The notes beneath the pieces are model-generated. The model saw only the letters and a list, made by a program, of their open reading frames with translations. It made no database searches and had not been told where the DNA came from. This document shows, in pieces, positions 1-10,618 of a DNA stretch of 64,000 nucleotides. This DNA comes from JAMZMI01 sp963848175 (GTDB lineage Bacteria > Bacteroidota > Bacteroidia > Cytophagales > Cyclobacteriaceae). Each line of letters begins with the position of its first letter. Positions within the stretch are counted from its first letter, which is position 1. The stretch covers positions 62,001 through 126,000 of the forward strand of contig CAWKCO010000012.1 in assembly GCA_963848175.1 (NCBI GenBank). The letters run 5' to 3'. The position numbers and the translations under genes are program-made.

Positions 1-1631
1 CCAAGATTCTAACCAAGCTCACAGACTTGGTACGTCAATCGCTGAAAGACTTAGAGCGAGGAGCGTTTTTCGTTGGTTTGCTGGATTTTATTCATGCCAA
101 GGCGGCCTTTGCGATTAGCATCAATGCAGTAAAGCCCAAAATCCAGAAATACCCGTCGGTAAACTGGCGAGATGCAAGGCATCCACTCTTGTGGCTGGCG
201 CACAATGCCAGTGGCAAGCCCACAGTACCGCTTTCCTTGCGGCTGAACCGTCAAGAAAACCGTGTGCTCGTGATCTCTGGGCCAAACGCTGGAGGTAAGT
301 CTGTAGCGCTGAAGACGGTGGGGTTGATTCAATACCTTTTTCAATGTGGCTTTCTGGTGCCGGTGGACGAGCGATCAGAATTTGGGATTTTTAAAAGCAT
401 TTTCTTAGATATCGGAGATACACAATCACTGGAAAATGACTTGAGTACGTACAGCTCTCACCTTACGGCCATGAAACATTTTACCGAAATGTCTGACCGT
501 GACTCGCTCTTTTTGATAGATGAATTTGGGACAGGAACGGAACCGCAGTTTGGTGGGGCAATAGCAGAGTCGATACTCAATGAATTGCATAAGAAGAAAG
601 CATTTGGTGTGGTGACCACTCACTACCAAAACCTGAAGAAGTTCGCTGAGAACAATCTGGGTGTAGTGAATGGCGCAATGAAGTATGATGTGGGCGCGCT
701 TGAGCCGCTTTTTGAGTTGGAGATAGGAAAGCCTGGAAGTTCGTTTGCATTTGAGATTGCTCGAAAGATTGGTTTACCAAAATTTCTGATAGAGCAAGCC
801 AAAACCAAAATCGGAAGTCATCAGGTGGAGTATGAGTACTTGCTCAATGATTTGGAAAGAGAGCGAAATAAGTATCAGCAGCTCAGCAAAAAAGCTGAGA
901 AAGATGAAGCAGAGATCATTAAGATCAAAAAGGATTATGAGCAGGTGCGCAACATGGTTCAGGATGAACGCAAGGAAATCTTGAAGCGCGCGAAACTTGA
1001 GGCGAAGCAGTTGGTTTCGGAAGCCAACAAGCAAATAGAAAACACCATTCGCGAGATAAAGGAAACGAGTGCTGACAAGCAAAAAACCAAAGAAGCGAGA
1101 GGCAAGTTGGATGGTTTCAAAGAACGCCGATTGTTTGAGGTAAAGAAGAAAAACGAAGCAGCGCAGGCAGTAATCAAAGCTGGCGATCTTGTCACCATAA
1201 AAGGGCAAGAGACGATGGGAGAAGTAATGCACCTGAAAGGCAAGCAAGCACAGGTAAGGTTCGGCAATATTATCTCTTTTATTGACTTAGAGAAATTGGA
1301 AAAAACCAGTAATACTCAGGTCAAAAAGCAAGAAAAAGCACGCTCGAGAAAAGTAGGAGGGATAGACATGGTGGATCGTATGTCGAGGTTCAAGGGAGAA
1401 CTGGATATACGAGGAGTAAGGGCAGAAGAGGCTTTGGGTAAGGTTGATGAATACCTAGACCAAGCACTAATACTGGGTACAGATCAGGTGAGGATTTTGC
1501 ATGGCAAAGGACATGGCATTTTGCGTGAGCTTATTCGCAATCACCTGAAGGGGCACAATAGTATCGCCAGTGCCGTGGATGAGCATATTGAGTTTGGAGG
1601 AAGTGGGGTCACGGTAATTACATTCAATTAG
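1..1631 (+). CDS. mutS2: Endonuclease MutS2, 5'-truncated by window edge
   Basis: MutS2 is a MutS-like ATPase with a C-terminal Smr nuclease domain, linked to suppression of recombination and to rescue of collided ribosomes. The frame is open from base 3, so the N-terminal part lies outside the window. Visible are the Walker A motif GPNAGGKS (near base 280), the MutS signature around STYSSHLTAM, Walker B LFLIDEFGTGTEP, a long Lys/Glu-rich coiled coil (about bases 830-1170), and a C-terminal Smr domain with LDIRG (near 1400) and HGKGHG (near 1500). The protein ends VTVITFN, as usual for the family. Unlike many genes here it is unbroken. The next gene starts 4 bases after its stop. Confidence 0.95.
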   Translation, partial: KILTKLTDLVRQSLKDLERGAFFVGLLDFIHAKAAFAISINAVKPKIQKYPSVNWRDARHPLLWLAHNASGKPTVPLSLRLNRQENRVLVISGPNAGGKSVALKTVGLIQYLFQCGFLVPVDERSEFGIFKSIFLDIGDTQSLENDLSTYSSHLTAMKHFTEMSDRDSLFLIDEFGTGTEPQFGGAIAESILNELHKKKAFGVVTTHYQNLKKFAENNLGVVNGAMKYDVGALEPLFELEIGKPGSSFAFEIARKIGLPKFLIEQAKTKIGSHQVEYEYLLNDLERERNKYQQLSKKAEKDEAEIIKIKKDYEQVRNMVQDERKEILKRAKLEAKQLVSEANKQIENTIREIKETSADKQKTKEARGKLDGFKERRLFEVKKKNEAAQAVIKAGDLVTIKGQETMGEVMHLKGKQAQVRFGNIISFIDLEKLEKTSNTQVKKQEKARSRKVGGIDMVDRMSRFKGELDIRGVRAEEALGKVDEYLDQALILGTDQVRILHGKGHGILRELIRNHLKGHNSIASAVDEHIEFGGSGVTVITFN

Positions 1632-1635
1632 CCCT

Positions 1636-1863
1636 ATGAAGGAATACACTAGGTCTCAATTAGCCCTGCGCAACGGAACGGAGAAGGAAGAAATTTGGGT
1701 GGCCTATCAGGGGCGTATCTACGATGTGACGCTTTCCAAACTTTGGCGAAACGGCAAGCACTACGAGCACTGGGCCGGGCAGGATCTCACAGAAGAGCTG
1801 GCAGATGCACCTCATGCTGAGAAAGTCTTTGATAAATTTGATCAAGTGGGGGTGTTGGTATAA
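1636..1863 (+). CDS. Cytochrome b5-like heme/steroid-binding domain protein
   Basis: A 75-residue stand-alone cytochrome b5-like domain. Visible are the N-terminal YTRSQLALRNG segment, the WVAYQGRIYDVT strand typical of the fold, HYEHWAGQDLT carrying the first candidate heme-ligand His, and ADAPHAEKVF with a second His. Small free-standing versions occur in bacteria and archaea, where they may bind heme or a hydrophobic ligand; the true ligand cannot be told from sequence. The gene follows mutS2 by 4 bases on the same strand and is probably co-transcribed with it. A hairpin terminator begins at its stop codon. Confidence 0.85.
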   Translation: MKEYTRSQLALRNGTEKEEIWVAYQGRIYDVTLSKLWRNGKHYEHWAGQDLTEELADAPHAEKVFDKFDQVGVLV

Positions 1864-1900
1864 AAAGTATCTTCAAAATTATTATTTGACGATACTTTTT
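1862..1900. terminator. Bidirectional hairpin terminator between convergent genes
   Basis: Perfect 10-base stem AAAAAGTATC (1862-1871) pairing with GATACTTTTT (1891-1900), with A/T runs on both flanks. It lies between the cytochrome b5-like gene (+) and the pirin gene (-), so it can stop transcription from both sides. Confidence 0.75.
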
Positions 1901-1904
1901 AAAT

Positions 1905-2612
1905 TTAACTCATTGGCACTTCTACCAACAGTAATTTTGTATCGCTCTTGGCTTTTATGCTGATCTGATTTGTGTCATAAACGCCCAATCCATCTCTCTT
2001 TTCCATCTCAACGCCAGCTATGGCTGCCTCTCCTTCAAGCACATAGGCATAAACGCCATTACCAGACTTATGCAAATCGTAATTGAGCGCTGTGCCTGCA
2101 TCCAAATCGGTCAGAGAAAACCATGCGTCTTGATTGATCCATATAGCATCCTCATCATTCGGCGCAACTACTGTTTGAATTTGATTTTTTCTATCCGCCT
2201 CAGAGAAGGTTTTCTGCTCATATCGCGGAGTGATGTTTTTCTCTTTTGGGAGCACCCAAAGTTGTAAAAAGTTTACTTTCTCTGTTTTGGAATGGTTGTA
2301 TTCTGAGTGCGTAAGTCCTGAGCCTGCGCTCATGATTTGCACATCACCTGTGTTGATCACTTTTTCGGTTCCAGTACTGTCTTTGTGCGCCAAAGCCCCA
2401 GCTAGTGGTATCGAGACAATCTCCATGTTGTCATGAGGATGCGTGCCAAAACCCATGCCTGGTTCCACTATATCATCGTTGAGCACACGAAGCGCACCGA
2501 ATTGCAACCTTTCAGGATCGTAGTATCTACCAAAGCTGAAGGTGTGTTTACTATTGAGCCACCCGAAAAAAGCTGTTCCTCGAGTAGCTGATTGATGTAT
2601 GACCGTTTTCAT
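1905..2612 (-). CDS. Pirin family protein (YhhW-like bicupin)
   Basis: A 235-residue pirin/YhhW-type double cupin. Relatives are iron- or other metal-binding, and some have quercetin 2,3-dioxygenase activity; the physiological substrate is usually unknown. The N-terminal cupin shows FGTHPHDNMEI with the His-x-His pair and SGLTHSEYNHS with the later His and Glu ligands. The family hallmark FGALRVLNDDIV follows the start. Length is normal for the short YhhW type, and the gene is intact. It lies just downstream of the nitroreductase gene on the same strand, so a shared transcript is likely. Confidence 0.92.
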   Translation of the reverse strand: MKTVIHQSATRGTAFFGWLNSKHTFSFGRYYDPERLQFGALRVLNDDIVEPGMGFGTHPHDNMEIVSIPLAGALAHKDSTGTEKVINTGDVQIMSAGSGLTHSEYNHSKTEKVNFLQLWVLPKEKNITPRYEQKTFSEADRKNQIQTVVAPNDEDAIWINQDAWFSLTDLDAGTALNYDLHKSGNGVYAYVLEGEAAIAGVEMEKRDGLGVYDTNQISIKAKSDTKLLLVEVPMS

Positions 2613-2737
2613 TTTAGATTGTATTAAAAAGTCCGTTTAATAAATACATGAATATTAGCTGTGTGCTGCTTATTCTCAGATTTATAAAAATATTTTGTGC
2701 AAAAGGCTCATACCCTCTATGTAAAAAGCCCGTTAAA

Positions 2738-3318
2738 TTAGTTTTCGTAAGTTCCTCTGAAGGCGAAAGTGTCAATCGCATTTCTTTTTCGCTCGGCGAG
2801 TTCTCTATTTTCAGTTCGTCATTTAGCTGATCCGGTTCGCCGTAATAGCCAAGCGCCACTACTGTTTTAGGTTCTACATCTTCAGGCAAGTCAAATGCTT
2901 CTTTGATTTTATCTGGATAAAACCCACCCATTTGATGTAGTGCAATGCCCAATTCTGTAGCCTGTATGCTCAAATTACCCATTGCTAAGCCCAAATCATG
3001 GGATGCTGATCCATTGGATTTACCATTTCGTGCAAATGTCTTCTTTATCAATGTGACCATCAGCACAGGTGCGTCTTTCGCCCATGGAGTGTTTCCATCC
3101 ATCAATGAATCCAATATTTTATCAAAACCAACTTCGCCCTTTTTTGCATAAATAAAGCGCCAAGGTTGTTCATTCATACTTGAAGGAGCCCATCTGGCGG
3201 CCTCAAAAAGCGAGTTGATTTCTTCTTGCGGAATATACTTTTGCGCGAAAGCGCGTGGACTCCATCTTTCTGCTATCAGTTCATGAATGGGGTGATCGGT
3301 GTTGGCTACTTTCTTCAT
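2738..3318 (-). CDS. Nitroreductase family protein (3' frameshift)
   Basis: An FMN-dependent nitroreductase-fold oxidoreductase acting on an unknown substrate. Visible are ERWSPRAF at the start, ARWAPSSMNEQPWRFIY (FMN phosphate region), DLGLAMGNLSIQATELG, and VVALGYYGEP. The frame as written runs on to 2614 with an atypical tail. Adding one A in the A5 run (T5 at 2785-2789 on +) restores a typical ending, DTFAFRGTYEN, with a stop at 2738-2740. I therefore place the true end at 2738 and treat 2614-2737 as untranslated. A sequencing indel is the simplest explanation. Confidence 0.88.
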
Positions 3319-3432
3319 CGTAATTTTTGTTTTGTATTGGGGGTACTAACGAGGGAGAATGTGTGTAGTTACATGTATTTGGTAAAACAATAAAAAAGGA
3401 CTCTTAACTGAAGTCCTTCGAATCGCATGAAT

Positions 3433-3881
3433 TTACTCACAACAACGATTTTCAGAATAGGCTTTACCTTGATAGTAGGCCACACAACCATTTTCGCATT
3501 TGATGCTATCGGGAAGAGTAGCGAGTGAGCAATCCGAAGCGATTTGATATTTTTCATTGTACTCACCCTCCTTGCTGTTATGGGCTTTTACCAAGTCATT
3601 TAATTTGGCGGTATCGATTTCAGTGGAGTAAATAAGATACTCCCATGGGCCACCGCAGGGTTTGCTGCCAAAACCTAATATTTGACAATCCTCATGTTCT
3701 GAGCAGCCTTCCGTCTTTATCAATGAATCAATGCGCGCTTTGAGAGAATAAAGTTCCTGCGCATCTTGACATTGAACAGATTCGCAGTTTGGAGTGTCAG
3801 AATTGTCATCGATTTCTTCCGTCGGTTCGCAAGATGAAATCAGTATTGCAAAAACAGGAGGCTTATGTGATATAGCTTCAT
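3433..3881 (-). CDS. Cys-rich SPII lipoprotein, conserved hypothetical (one frameshift)
   Basis: The C-terminal 96 residues read cleanly and contain several Cys, GSKPCGGPWEYLIYS, SDCS and CENGCV. Upstream, in the neighbouring frame, the sequence continues through EPTEEIDDNSDTPNC back to a lipobox. Adding one base in the A5 run at 3850-3854 (+ strand) joins them to a start at 3881 and gives the signal peptide MKLYHISLLFFAILISSC, with the lipidated Cys at its end. The whole protein would be about 149 residues, exported and anchored to a membrane. I know the GxKPCGGPWEYL pattern from conserved Bacteroidota lipoproteins but cannot name a function. Confidence 0.72.
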
Positions 3882-4276
3882 AGAGTTATTGTTAATCTCC
3901 TCTATGTCCCATTATCTAGTGGATTGGTTGGAACGTTGATTAGACCTTTGAGGAAATATTTCTCTTAAAATGTGATCAAGAAACTAAATGGTCTTTGGCT
4001 TCTTCTTCTGTTTCCAAGGGTCTAATTTCGCTTGTTTCTGTTTTCTATTAAAGCCTTTTGAGCATTACCGATTTTGTCCTGCCACTCCCTCAGTAGCCCC
4101 TTTTAGAGCCAATAGGTCGCATAATTAGAAATGAAGTTATTAAGTCAATAACCTCAATGGTAAAAAGGGCTAATTATTTGGATATTTGCAATTGGAAAAT
4201 CATGTTTTCTATTCCTCAAGAGTGAATTTCTAAAAAGTTGTTTGTACTTTAACCTTACGACCAAACTAATCTAACC
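3882..4276. other. Divergent intergenic region (395 bp)
   Basis: AT-rich spacer between the divergent lipoprotein (-) and OmpA-family (+) genes, so promoters for both are expected. No coding frame with recognisable content, tRNA or clear repeat was found. The stretch TTTGTACTTTAACC just before 4277 loosely resembles a Bacteroidota -7 region (TAnnTTTG) but is not convincing. Confidence 0.4.
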
Positions 4277-6193
4277 ATGAGTAAAATATTCATTATCGGC
4301 ACGCTCGTGCTTTCGTCTTTATGTCTGACCGTACAAAGTCAATCCCAAGACGCTCTCAAAGAAGGCATGCAATTGTATAATCAAAAGAGACTTGATCAAG
4401 CGATATTGAAGTTTCAAGAAGCCCTTCGGTTCAATGTGCGTGATCAAAAAGCACTTTACTTTCTCGGAATGGCGTGTAATTATACCCAGAGATATGAAGA
4501 AGCTGCTACTGCTTTTCAGCGATTGGTCAATGTCAACCCTGATTATGATCCATGGTTTTATGTGGAGGCTAGTAAGGCGCTTATTGCCATAAATAGTTTT
4601 CCTGAGGCCATTTGGTGTTTGGAAAATTATGATAAAAGAATGAACAAAAGTGCCAATACGACCATGGTGGAACACATGATCAAAAACAGAATTGAGTATG
4701 CCAAGAAAAGTCCTGCCGTACGAGAGAAAGCTAATACCACGGAATATCCTACCGCAGTTGCAGCGGTGAATAGCGAATACGGTGATTATACGCCTCAGGT
4801 CAATCCTTTGGGGGATAAACTATACTTTACCAGCGTGCGAAAAGGAGGGTTTGATTTTCTAGAGGATAGTGCCCGCACCACAGATTGGGGAGAGGATATT
4901 TACTATTCGAAATTGGTAAGTGAACAATGGAGTACTCCCAAGCTGCTTCCAGAACCACTCAATTCATTGGGGGATGATTTCGGGTCTGCTTTTACAGGCG
5001 ATGAGCAGACGATGGTTTATGTACGATGTGGTGGTGATGGTGTAGGCAATTGCGATTTGTACATCACTCAACTCGTGGGAACAGAATGGAGTGAGCCAGT
5101 GAATATGGGCAATGTTGTCAATAGTACAGAGTGGGAGTCTCAGCCTACCATCAGCGCAGATGGCAATAGAATTATTTTTACTTCTGCGCGAGAAGGAGGG
5201 TATGGTGGAGCAGATTTGTACATGACTGAGCGCAACCATCTTGGAGAGTGGGGCATTCCACAAAACCTTGGAAGCACAGTCAATACACCTTTCAATGACA
5301 ATAGCCCTTATCTGGCTTCCGATGGAAAAACACTTTATTATTCAACCAATGGACATCCGGGTTTTGGTGGTGCGGATATTTTTTATTGTGTCTTTGAAAA
5401 TGGAAAATGGTCAAAGCCGGTGAATCTTGGAGCACCTATCAATTCCGAAACGGATGATACCAATTTCAGTATTTCAGCACAGGGCATTGGTTATTTTGCC
5501 AACAGCTAAGATGAAAGATGGCAATTACGATATCTATCAGGTGGAGCTGCCAGATTATCTAAAGCCTAAACCTACCATGGTTGTACAAGGGATCGTTTGA
5601 ACGTGAAAAACGAAGCACCGCTTGGCGCACTCGTGATGATAGAAGATATCAATACCGGTGAAGTGATCGCTGTAAACAAAAGTAATTCGGCGAGCGGTGA
5701 ATATTTGGTGGTGTTGCCAGCCGGGCGAAACTATAGCTTGTCAGCAAGCAGCAAAGGCTTTTTCTTTTACTCTCAAAGCTTTGAAATTCCTTCGGAAACG
5801 AAGTTTCAGGAAATTGACCTGAATATTGCCCTCGAGCCAATCGAGAAAGGAACGAAGGTGGTGTTGAACAATATTTTCTTCGAAAGTGGACGTGCAGAAC
5901 TGAAGCCGATAAGCTACGTGGAGCTAAACAAAGCGGCCGAACTGCTCAAAGACAATGCTACCATGGTCATTGAGATTGGTGGACATACCGATAATGTGGG
6001 TGCAGACGAGTTGAATATGAAATTGTCAGAAGCCAGAGCCAAAGCGGTATTGGATTATTTGGTATTGGCGGGCATAGATGCGACACGTTTGAGATCGAAG
6101 GGCTATGGAGAAACACAACCCATTGCGACCAATGATACGGCGGAAGGAAAGGCGAAGAATCGTAGAACGGAATTCGAAATTGTAGAGTTTTAG
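4277..6193 (+). CDS. TPR-PD40-OmpA family outer membrane protein (two frameshifts)
   Basis: Secreted protein of about 638 residues. It has a signal peptide ending near VQSQSQD, N-terminal TPR repeats (bases about 4340-4640), PD40/WD40-like beta-propeller repeats (PQVNPLGDKLYFTS, PTISADGNRIIFTS, SPYLASDGKTLYYS), a carboxypeptidase-regulatory-like domain (about 5600-5840) and a C-terminal OmpA peptidoglycan-binding domain (IGGHTDNVGADELN, LSEARAKAV, NRRTEFEIV). The same order occurs in Bacteroidota envelope proteins, including T9SS-linked PorE. The frame breaks near 5505 and again near 5597, where one missing T turns GIVLNV into a stop. The family order resumes each time, so I read one gene. 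A strong terminator follows. Confidence 0.87.
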
Positions 6194-6222
6194 TAGCGGT
6201 AAATTGATTACCGTATTGAATG

Positions 6223-6270
6223 AACAACCCTTGAAGTAAGAATATTCTTAATTCAAGGGTTGTTTTTTTT
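6223..6270. terminator. Strong bidirectional hairpin terminator
   Basis: Perfect 13-base stem: AACAACCCTTGAA (6223-6235) pairs with TTCAAGGGTTGTT (6252-6264), followed by a T run. It ends the OmpA-family transcript and, read on the other strand, the convergent gene ending at 6269. Confidence 0.85.
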
Positions 6271-7252
6271 ATTCCTCTATCACTAGGTAGGTAAGCGTTT
6301 GATTCAAAATAACATAACCAATTTCTCCGAAAGTGATTGGGCCAGTAAATCCTTTGATGCTTTTACCTTCCAAATCTCCATAGAGATAATTGAGAATGCA
6401 GTTGCAAGCAAACGCTACATCTTCCTTAGCCTCAGGTAATTTGCTTTCGAAATCACCAACATAATCCTTAACAGGAAGTGAAAAATAGTATGCAGTGTTT
6501 TTGAAAATTGGGGCATAGAAGTATACAGTCCCAGTTTCATGATTGATTTCCTTAAAACTTACGTTGATCACCGCACCTGAATTATTAGAAGAGATTGGGG
6601 GCTTGGTGTCGATATTGTTTTCCTTGAGGTATGCCGCTAGGTTTTTCTTTTCTCCATTGATCAGGCATTCGGTGCATTCAAATCCATCTGACAAGAATTC
6701 AATTTTCGCTCCTTTGATATCCTGTTGAAATACGTTTACAATTTCTATTCTTGCTGTTTTTGTTTCAGGTAATGTACATGGATCGCAACAGCTTTGTCGA
6801 GCGTTGCGTCACCCAAGAGTCCATTATAGGTCTTTGGCGTGCTGTCCGAATTTAAGTCTGCACCTGTCATCCATCCAATAACAGGATTGTCATATAATCC
6901 ATCCATATCTGCTGCCGTCATTGCAAAAATGGTATGTACTTTCTGGAAAGGAGGGATGATTAATATCGTATATCCATTCTCAAAACTGTCTTTAGTAAGA
7001 TTGGAAATACTGTGCTCATCATAAGAAGCGATCTTAAAGTTTTCAGCATCTGTCAATTCGTTTACATAAATCATTGATTGGCTGAACTGGACCTTTTTCG
7101 GCATCCATATAAATACGGGATCGATCCGGCGATCCAGTTGCATTTCAGCAGTTGAGACAATACTTGCTCATCTCCAGCTAGAGAGAAAGCACTTTTCCAG
7201 CGTTGATCATTGCTACTACATCGCTGATTGGGTATAATTTATTTTCTTTCAT
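6269..7252 (-). pseudogene. Conserved protein of unknown function, several frameshifts
   Basis: Three same-strand pieces in different frames read as one protein of about 325 residues. It starts MKENKLYPISDVVAMINAG at 7252, then AGDEQVLSQL and NWIAGSIPY in the next frame, then SQSMIYVNELTDAENF, then PETKTARIEIVNVFQ bridging to SDGFECTECLINGE, and ends LTYLVIEE. Breaks lie near 7180, 7110-7090 and 6760. I recognise this as a conserved uncharacterised family (start of the type GKVLSLAGDE followed by GNWIGGTIPY) but cannot give a function. There is no signal peptide, so it is probably cytoplasmic. One or two Cys-rich spots (CTEC, CNC) could bind metal. Confidence 0.6.
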
Positions 7253-7709
7253 TGCTTTAATTTCAAGGTGAGTTTTTAATTTCCAAAAACGTTGATGAAT
7301 CTTTTTCAACGCACGAGCGTATTTTTCGCATAAAGCTCTAAGATCGTAATCGCATTTCAATGGTAATTTTTTCGTCTGCAATTCTCTTTTGAGTTGGAGA
7401 CTTTAGCATTTGTAAGGCAAAACAATTCAATTGGAATGAGCTGTCCGGATTAAGAATGTCATGCCATTCTTTTCTGTTTTTTGATGGAATCGTAGCTATA
7501 AACTTGGTTGTGTGTTTGTCTGTATTTGAGCTGTAAATTATCTCAGAGGAGGTTTCCGAGAGAAGATATTCGATCAACGGCAGAATTGGCGTGTTGAAAA
7601 AAAAGTGAATTTTTTGATATTTTAAGGTGCTTTTTAGTTTTGATATCATTGATAACGTATTTTTTGAATGGCTCGATGATAGGGGATTAAAGAAATGTTT
7701 TGTTATCAC
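7253..7709 (-). pseudogene. Hypothetical protein upstream of the unknown conserved gene, frameshifted
   Basis: The best frame (7338-7709) reads protein-like, with LIEYLLSETSSEIIYSS and EWHDILNPDSSFQLNCFALQ. Near 7380 the coding character moves to the next frame (RALCEKYARALKKIHQ, RFWKLKTHLEIKA), which runs into the downstream start at 7252. This suggests a frameshift and a short spacing or overlap with that gene. I do not recognise the family. The true start may lie further upstream, because a coherent start is not visible before 7709. Confidence 0.4.
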
Positions 7710-7807
7710 TACCGACTTTGACCGTTGTATTGATTATGCCCTGAAAAAAAATAAGAATATTCGAAGTACTGTCTACTTTTAACCTTTGAAGAAAATCAGA
7801 AATTGAC

Positions 7808-10143
7808 ATGAGTAAAAATCAAAAGAGGAACGTATCTATTACAGGCACGATTGGCTTTAGTGAACTGAAGGTTACTGCTCCGGCGGATTATGCTGCGGGA
7901 GTAAATGCCGTGAAAGTTGCCATGGAACATGCTACTCGTGAGATGGGGCTTTTTCGCTCTTTAGGCACGCTTTTACACATGAATCAGAAAGATGGATTTG
8001 ACTGCCCTGGATGTGCTTGGCCTGATCCTGACTCATCGTTCCAAACTTGGGGAGTACTGCGAGAACGGAGCGAAAGCATTGGCAGAAGAAGCCACTTTGA
8101 AGCGTGTGGATTCTGCTTTTTTTAGAAAATATTCTGTAGAAGAACTTTCAAAATTGACTGATTTTGAAATAGGCAAGGCTGGTCGTATTACTCAGCCATT
8201 TATTCTCAAACCTGATGCAATCCATTATCAACCTATCGGTTGGACAGAGGCTTTTCAACGTATTGCAGATCAGCTGCACCGGCTGGATTCGCCAGATCAA
8301 GCGCTTTTTTATACTTCGGGGCGTAGTAGCAATGAAGCAGCTTTTCTGTATGGGCTTTTTGTGCGTGCTTTCGGTACCAATAATATGCCTGATTGCTCCA
8401 ATATGTGCCATGAATCTAGTGGGGTAGCGCTCACGGAAACAGTGGGAATTGGTAAAGGGTCTGTCACACTCGATGATTTTGGTGATGCGGAAGTGGTCAT
8501 GGTCATTGGTCAAAACCCGGGCACCAACCACCCGCGAATGTTGTCCGCTTTGCAGCAATGCAAAGAGAATGGAGGGAAAATTATCACATCAATCCTTTGG
8601 CAGAAGCGGGTTTGGTACGATTTAAAAATCCGCAAGAGATCAAAGGCGTGCTGGGAAATGGTACAGCGCTCACTGATGTTTTTCTACAGGTAAAAATCAA
8701 TCAGGATGTGGCGTTGCTCAAAGTCATTTTGAAAAGGCTGCTTAAACTTCATCGGGAACAGGGCAATGTTTTTGATGAATCATTTATTCAGGATAAAACT
8801 GCAGGATATGATGGAACTCATAGAAGATTTGGATGCCTACAGTGATGAAAAGCTGCAAAAGCTTATGTGGTGTAGCTGATGAAAAAATCAATGAAGCTGT
8901 TGAATCTACTTGCCAATCGCAAACGGATCATCATCTGCTGGGCTATGGGACTTACGCAGCACAAAAATGGTGTGGACAACATCAAAGAATGTGTCAATCT
9001 GCTTCTTGCTCAAAGGAAGTATTGGGATTAAAGGAGGAGGAACTTGCCCAGTGCGCGGACATAGCAATGTGCAGGGTGATCGCACGGTCGGAATTATGCA
9101 TCACGTGTCAGAACCGCTCAATCGATCTTTGAAAGAAGTATTTGGATTTTCTCCACCTACGGAAGAAGGGCTAGATACGGTCAATGGCATTCAAGCCATG
9201 TACAATGGACAAGCGAAGAGTTTTTGTGGCGTTAGGTGGTAATTTTCTTTCTGCGGCTTCAGATACAGCCTATACGGCACAGGCACTTCAGAATTGTGAT
9301 CTCACCGTTTCCATTAGCACCAAACTGAACCGTACTCATTTGATTGGTGGTAAAACGTCTATCATCCTGCCTACACTAGGCCGATCTGAGAAAGACATTG
9401 TCAACGGAAAGCAACGTTATGTGACGGTGGAGAATAGTATGGGAAAAGTCCACCGATCTAAAGGAAGTTTGAAACCGGCAAGTGAGCGATTGAAGAGCGA
9501 ACCGGAAATCGTAGCAGGTATAGCTGCGGCCTTATTTCGGTGAGAAAAGTACTATCGAATGGGAAAAGATGGGTGCAGACTATGATTATACCCGAGAAAA
9601 TGTCTGAAGTGCTAGCAGGGTTTGATGACTACTCCAACCGATCTAAGGATGGAGGCTTTTATCTACCCAACAATGCCCGTGAGGCTGATTTTTCCAGATT
9701 GGCAGGAGGAAAGGCCAAGTTGAGTATCTGCCAGGTGGCGCAGCACAAATTGGAGCATGATGAATTTCTGCTGATGACCATCCGCTCACATGATCAGTTC
9801 AATACGACCATCTATGGAATGGACGATCGCTATAGGGGCATCTATAATGAGCGCCGTGTGGTTTTGATGAATCGTCGAGGACATGCAACGCCTGGGGTTT
9901 GAAGAGAGACAAGTAGTAAATTTGGAAAGCAACTATGATGGACAGCTGCGAAGAGCGGAGCAATTCAAAGTGATTGGTTATGATATTCCTCAAGGGAATT
10001 TGGCAGCCTATTTCCCAGAGACCAATATTCTTGTACCGATCAATCACTTTGCTGATAGAAGTAACACGCCGATTAGTAAGTCGGTTGTGGTGAAGGTGAA
10101 AACATTAGGGGGCAGAGCTAATAGACATCTCGCTTTTCTCTGA
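7808..10143 (+). pseudogene. FdhF/YdeP-type molybdopterin oxidoreductase, many frameshifts
   Basis: Formate-dehydrogenase-like oxidoreductase of the FdhF/YdeP family, which carries bis-molybdopterin and one Fe-S cluster; the substrate is unknown for most members. It starts MSKNQKRNVSITG; the cluster motif GFDCPGCAWPDPD is near 8000. Then come ALFYTSGRSSNEAAFLYG, DCSNMCHESSGVAL, GDAEVVMVIGQNPGTNHPRM, IKGGGTCPVRGHSNVQGDRT, ISTKLNRTHLIGG, ILPTLGRSEKD and MTIRSHDQFNTTIYGMDDR, all in the right order but in different frames. Breaks lie near 8030, 8580, 8800-8910, 9050, 9235, 9540 and 9890. Family length is about 760 residues, matching the span. Either assembly errors or a decayed gene; the intact motif order favours errors. 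Confidence 0.85.
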
Positions 10144-10170
10144 TAAGGTTTCAAACCTCGTTGGCGATAA
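10129..10170. repeat. Palindromic repeat, family A copy 1
   Basis: Contains the perfect palindrome AGGTTTcAAACCT (10146-10158) followed by CGTTGGCGATAAT. It matches about 40 bases at 14255-14298 and the core of 39042-39071. It sits directly behind the oxidoreductase gene and could act as a 3' hairpin or be a REP-like element. Confidence 0.65.
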
Positions 10171-10312
10171 TCGAATTCCTACAATACCACCTTTTTGATA
10201 ACAGTCGTTGAGAGTGAATGTAATCGACGACCTAACTGGATTCGCCAAATATTGAAGTTAAAACGAATACCAATATTCCAGCAGATTAGGTATTATTACG
10301 CTTAAAAAGTGT

Positions 10313-10614
10313 ATGCCTAAGCTGTACGAGTATCTTGGACTTGTGATTTTGTTCTACTCTAATGAACACGAACCTATACATGTTCATGGCAAGTACCATG
10401 GAAAAGAGAACAAAGCCGAAATACTTTTCGAAGACGGTGAATTTGTCGAGATAGAATCTCTGAGGTTAAAGGAAAAGAACCTCTAGACGTTCAAACCCTT
10501 AAAAAATCCAGAAAAATTGTGGAAATTTATGGTAATGATATCGTAAAAAAATGGGTAGACTTCTTTGTTTACAATAAAGCGATAGATTCAGAAAAAATAA
10601 CCACGAAAATTTAA
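10313..10614 (+). CDS. DUF4160 domain protein (one frameshift)
   Basis: Small protein of about 100 residues. The start MPKLYEYLGLVILFYSNEHE followed by PIHVHGKYHG matches DUF4160, whose members have the pattern hydrophobic-FYSNEHxPxHxH. After EFVEIES the frame breaks near 10455 and resumes as SEVKGKEPLDVQTLKK, then IVEIYGNDIVKKWVDFFVY, stopping at 10612-10614. DUF4160 genes are usually paired with DUF2442 genes, and the pair has been suggested to resemble toxin-antitoxin modules without firm proof. The partner starts 4 bases downstream, so they form a two-gene unit. Confidence 0.75.
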
Positions 10615-10618
10615 AAAT

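Noticed and set aside
2614..2737. C-terminal extension of the nitroreductase
   Set aside because: The tail does not fit the family; one base added at 2785-2789 gives the normal ending at 2738.
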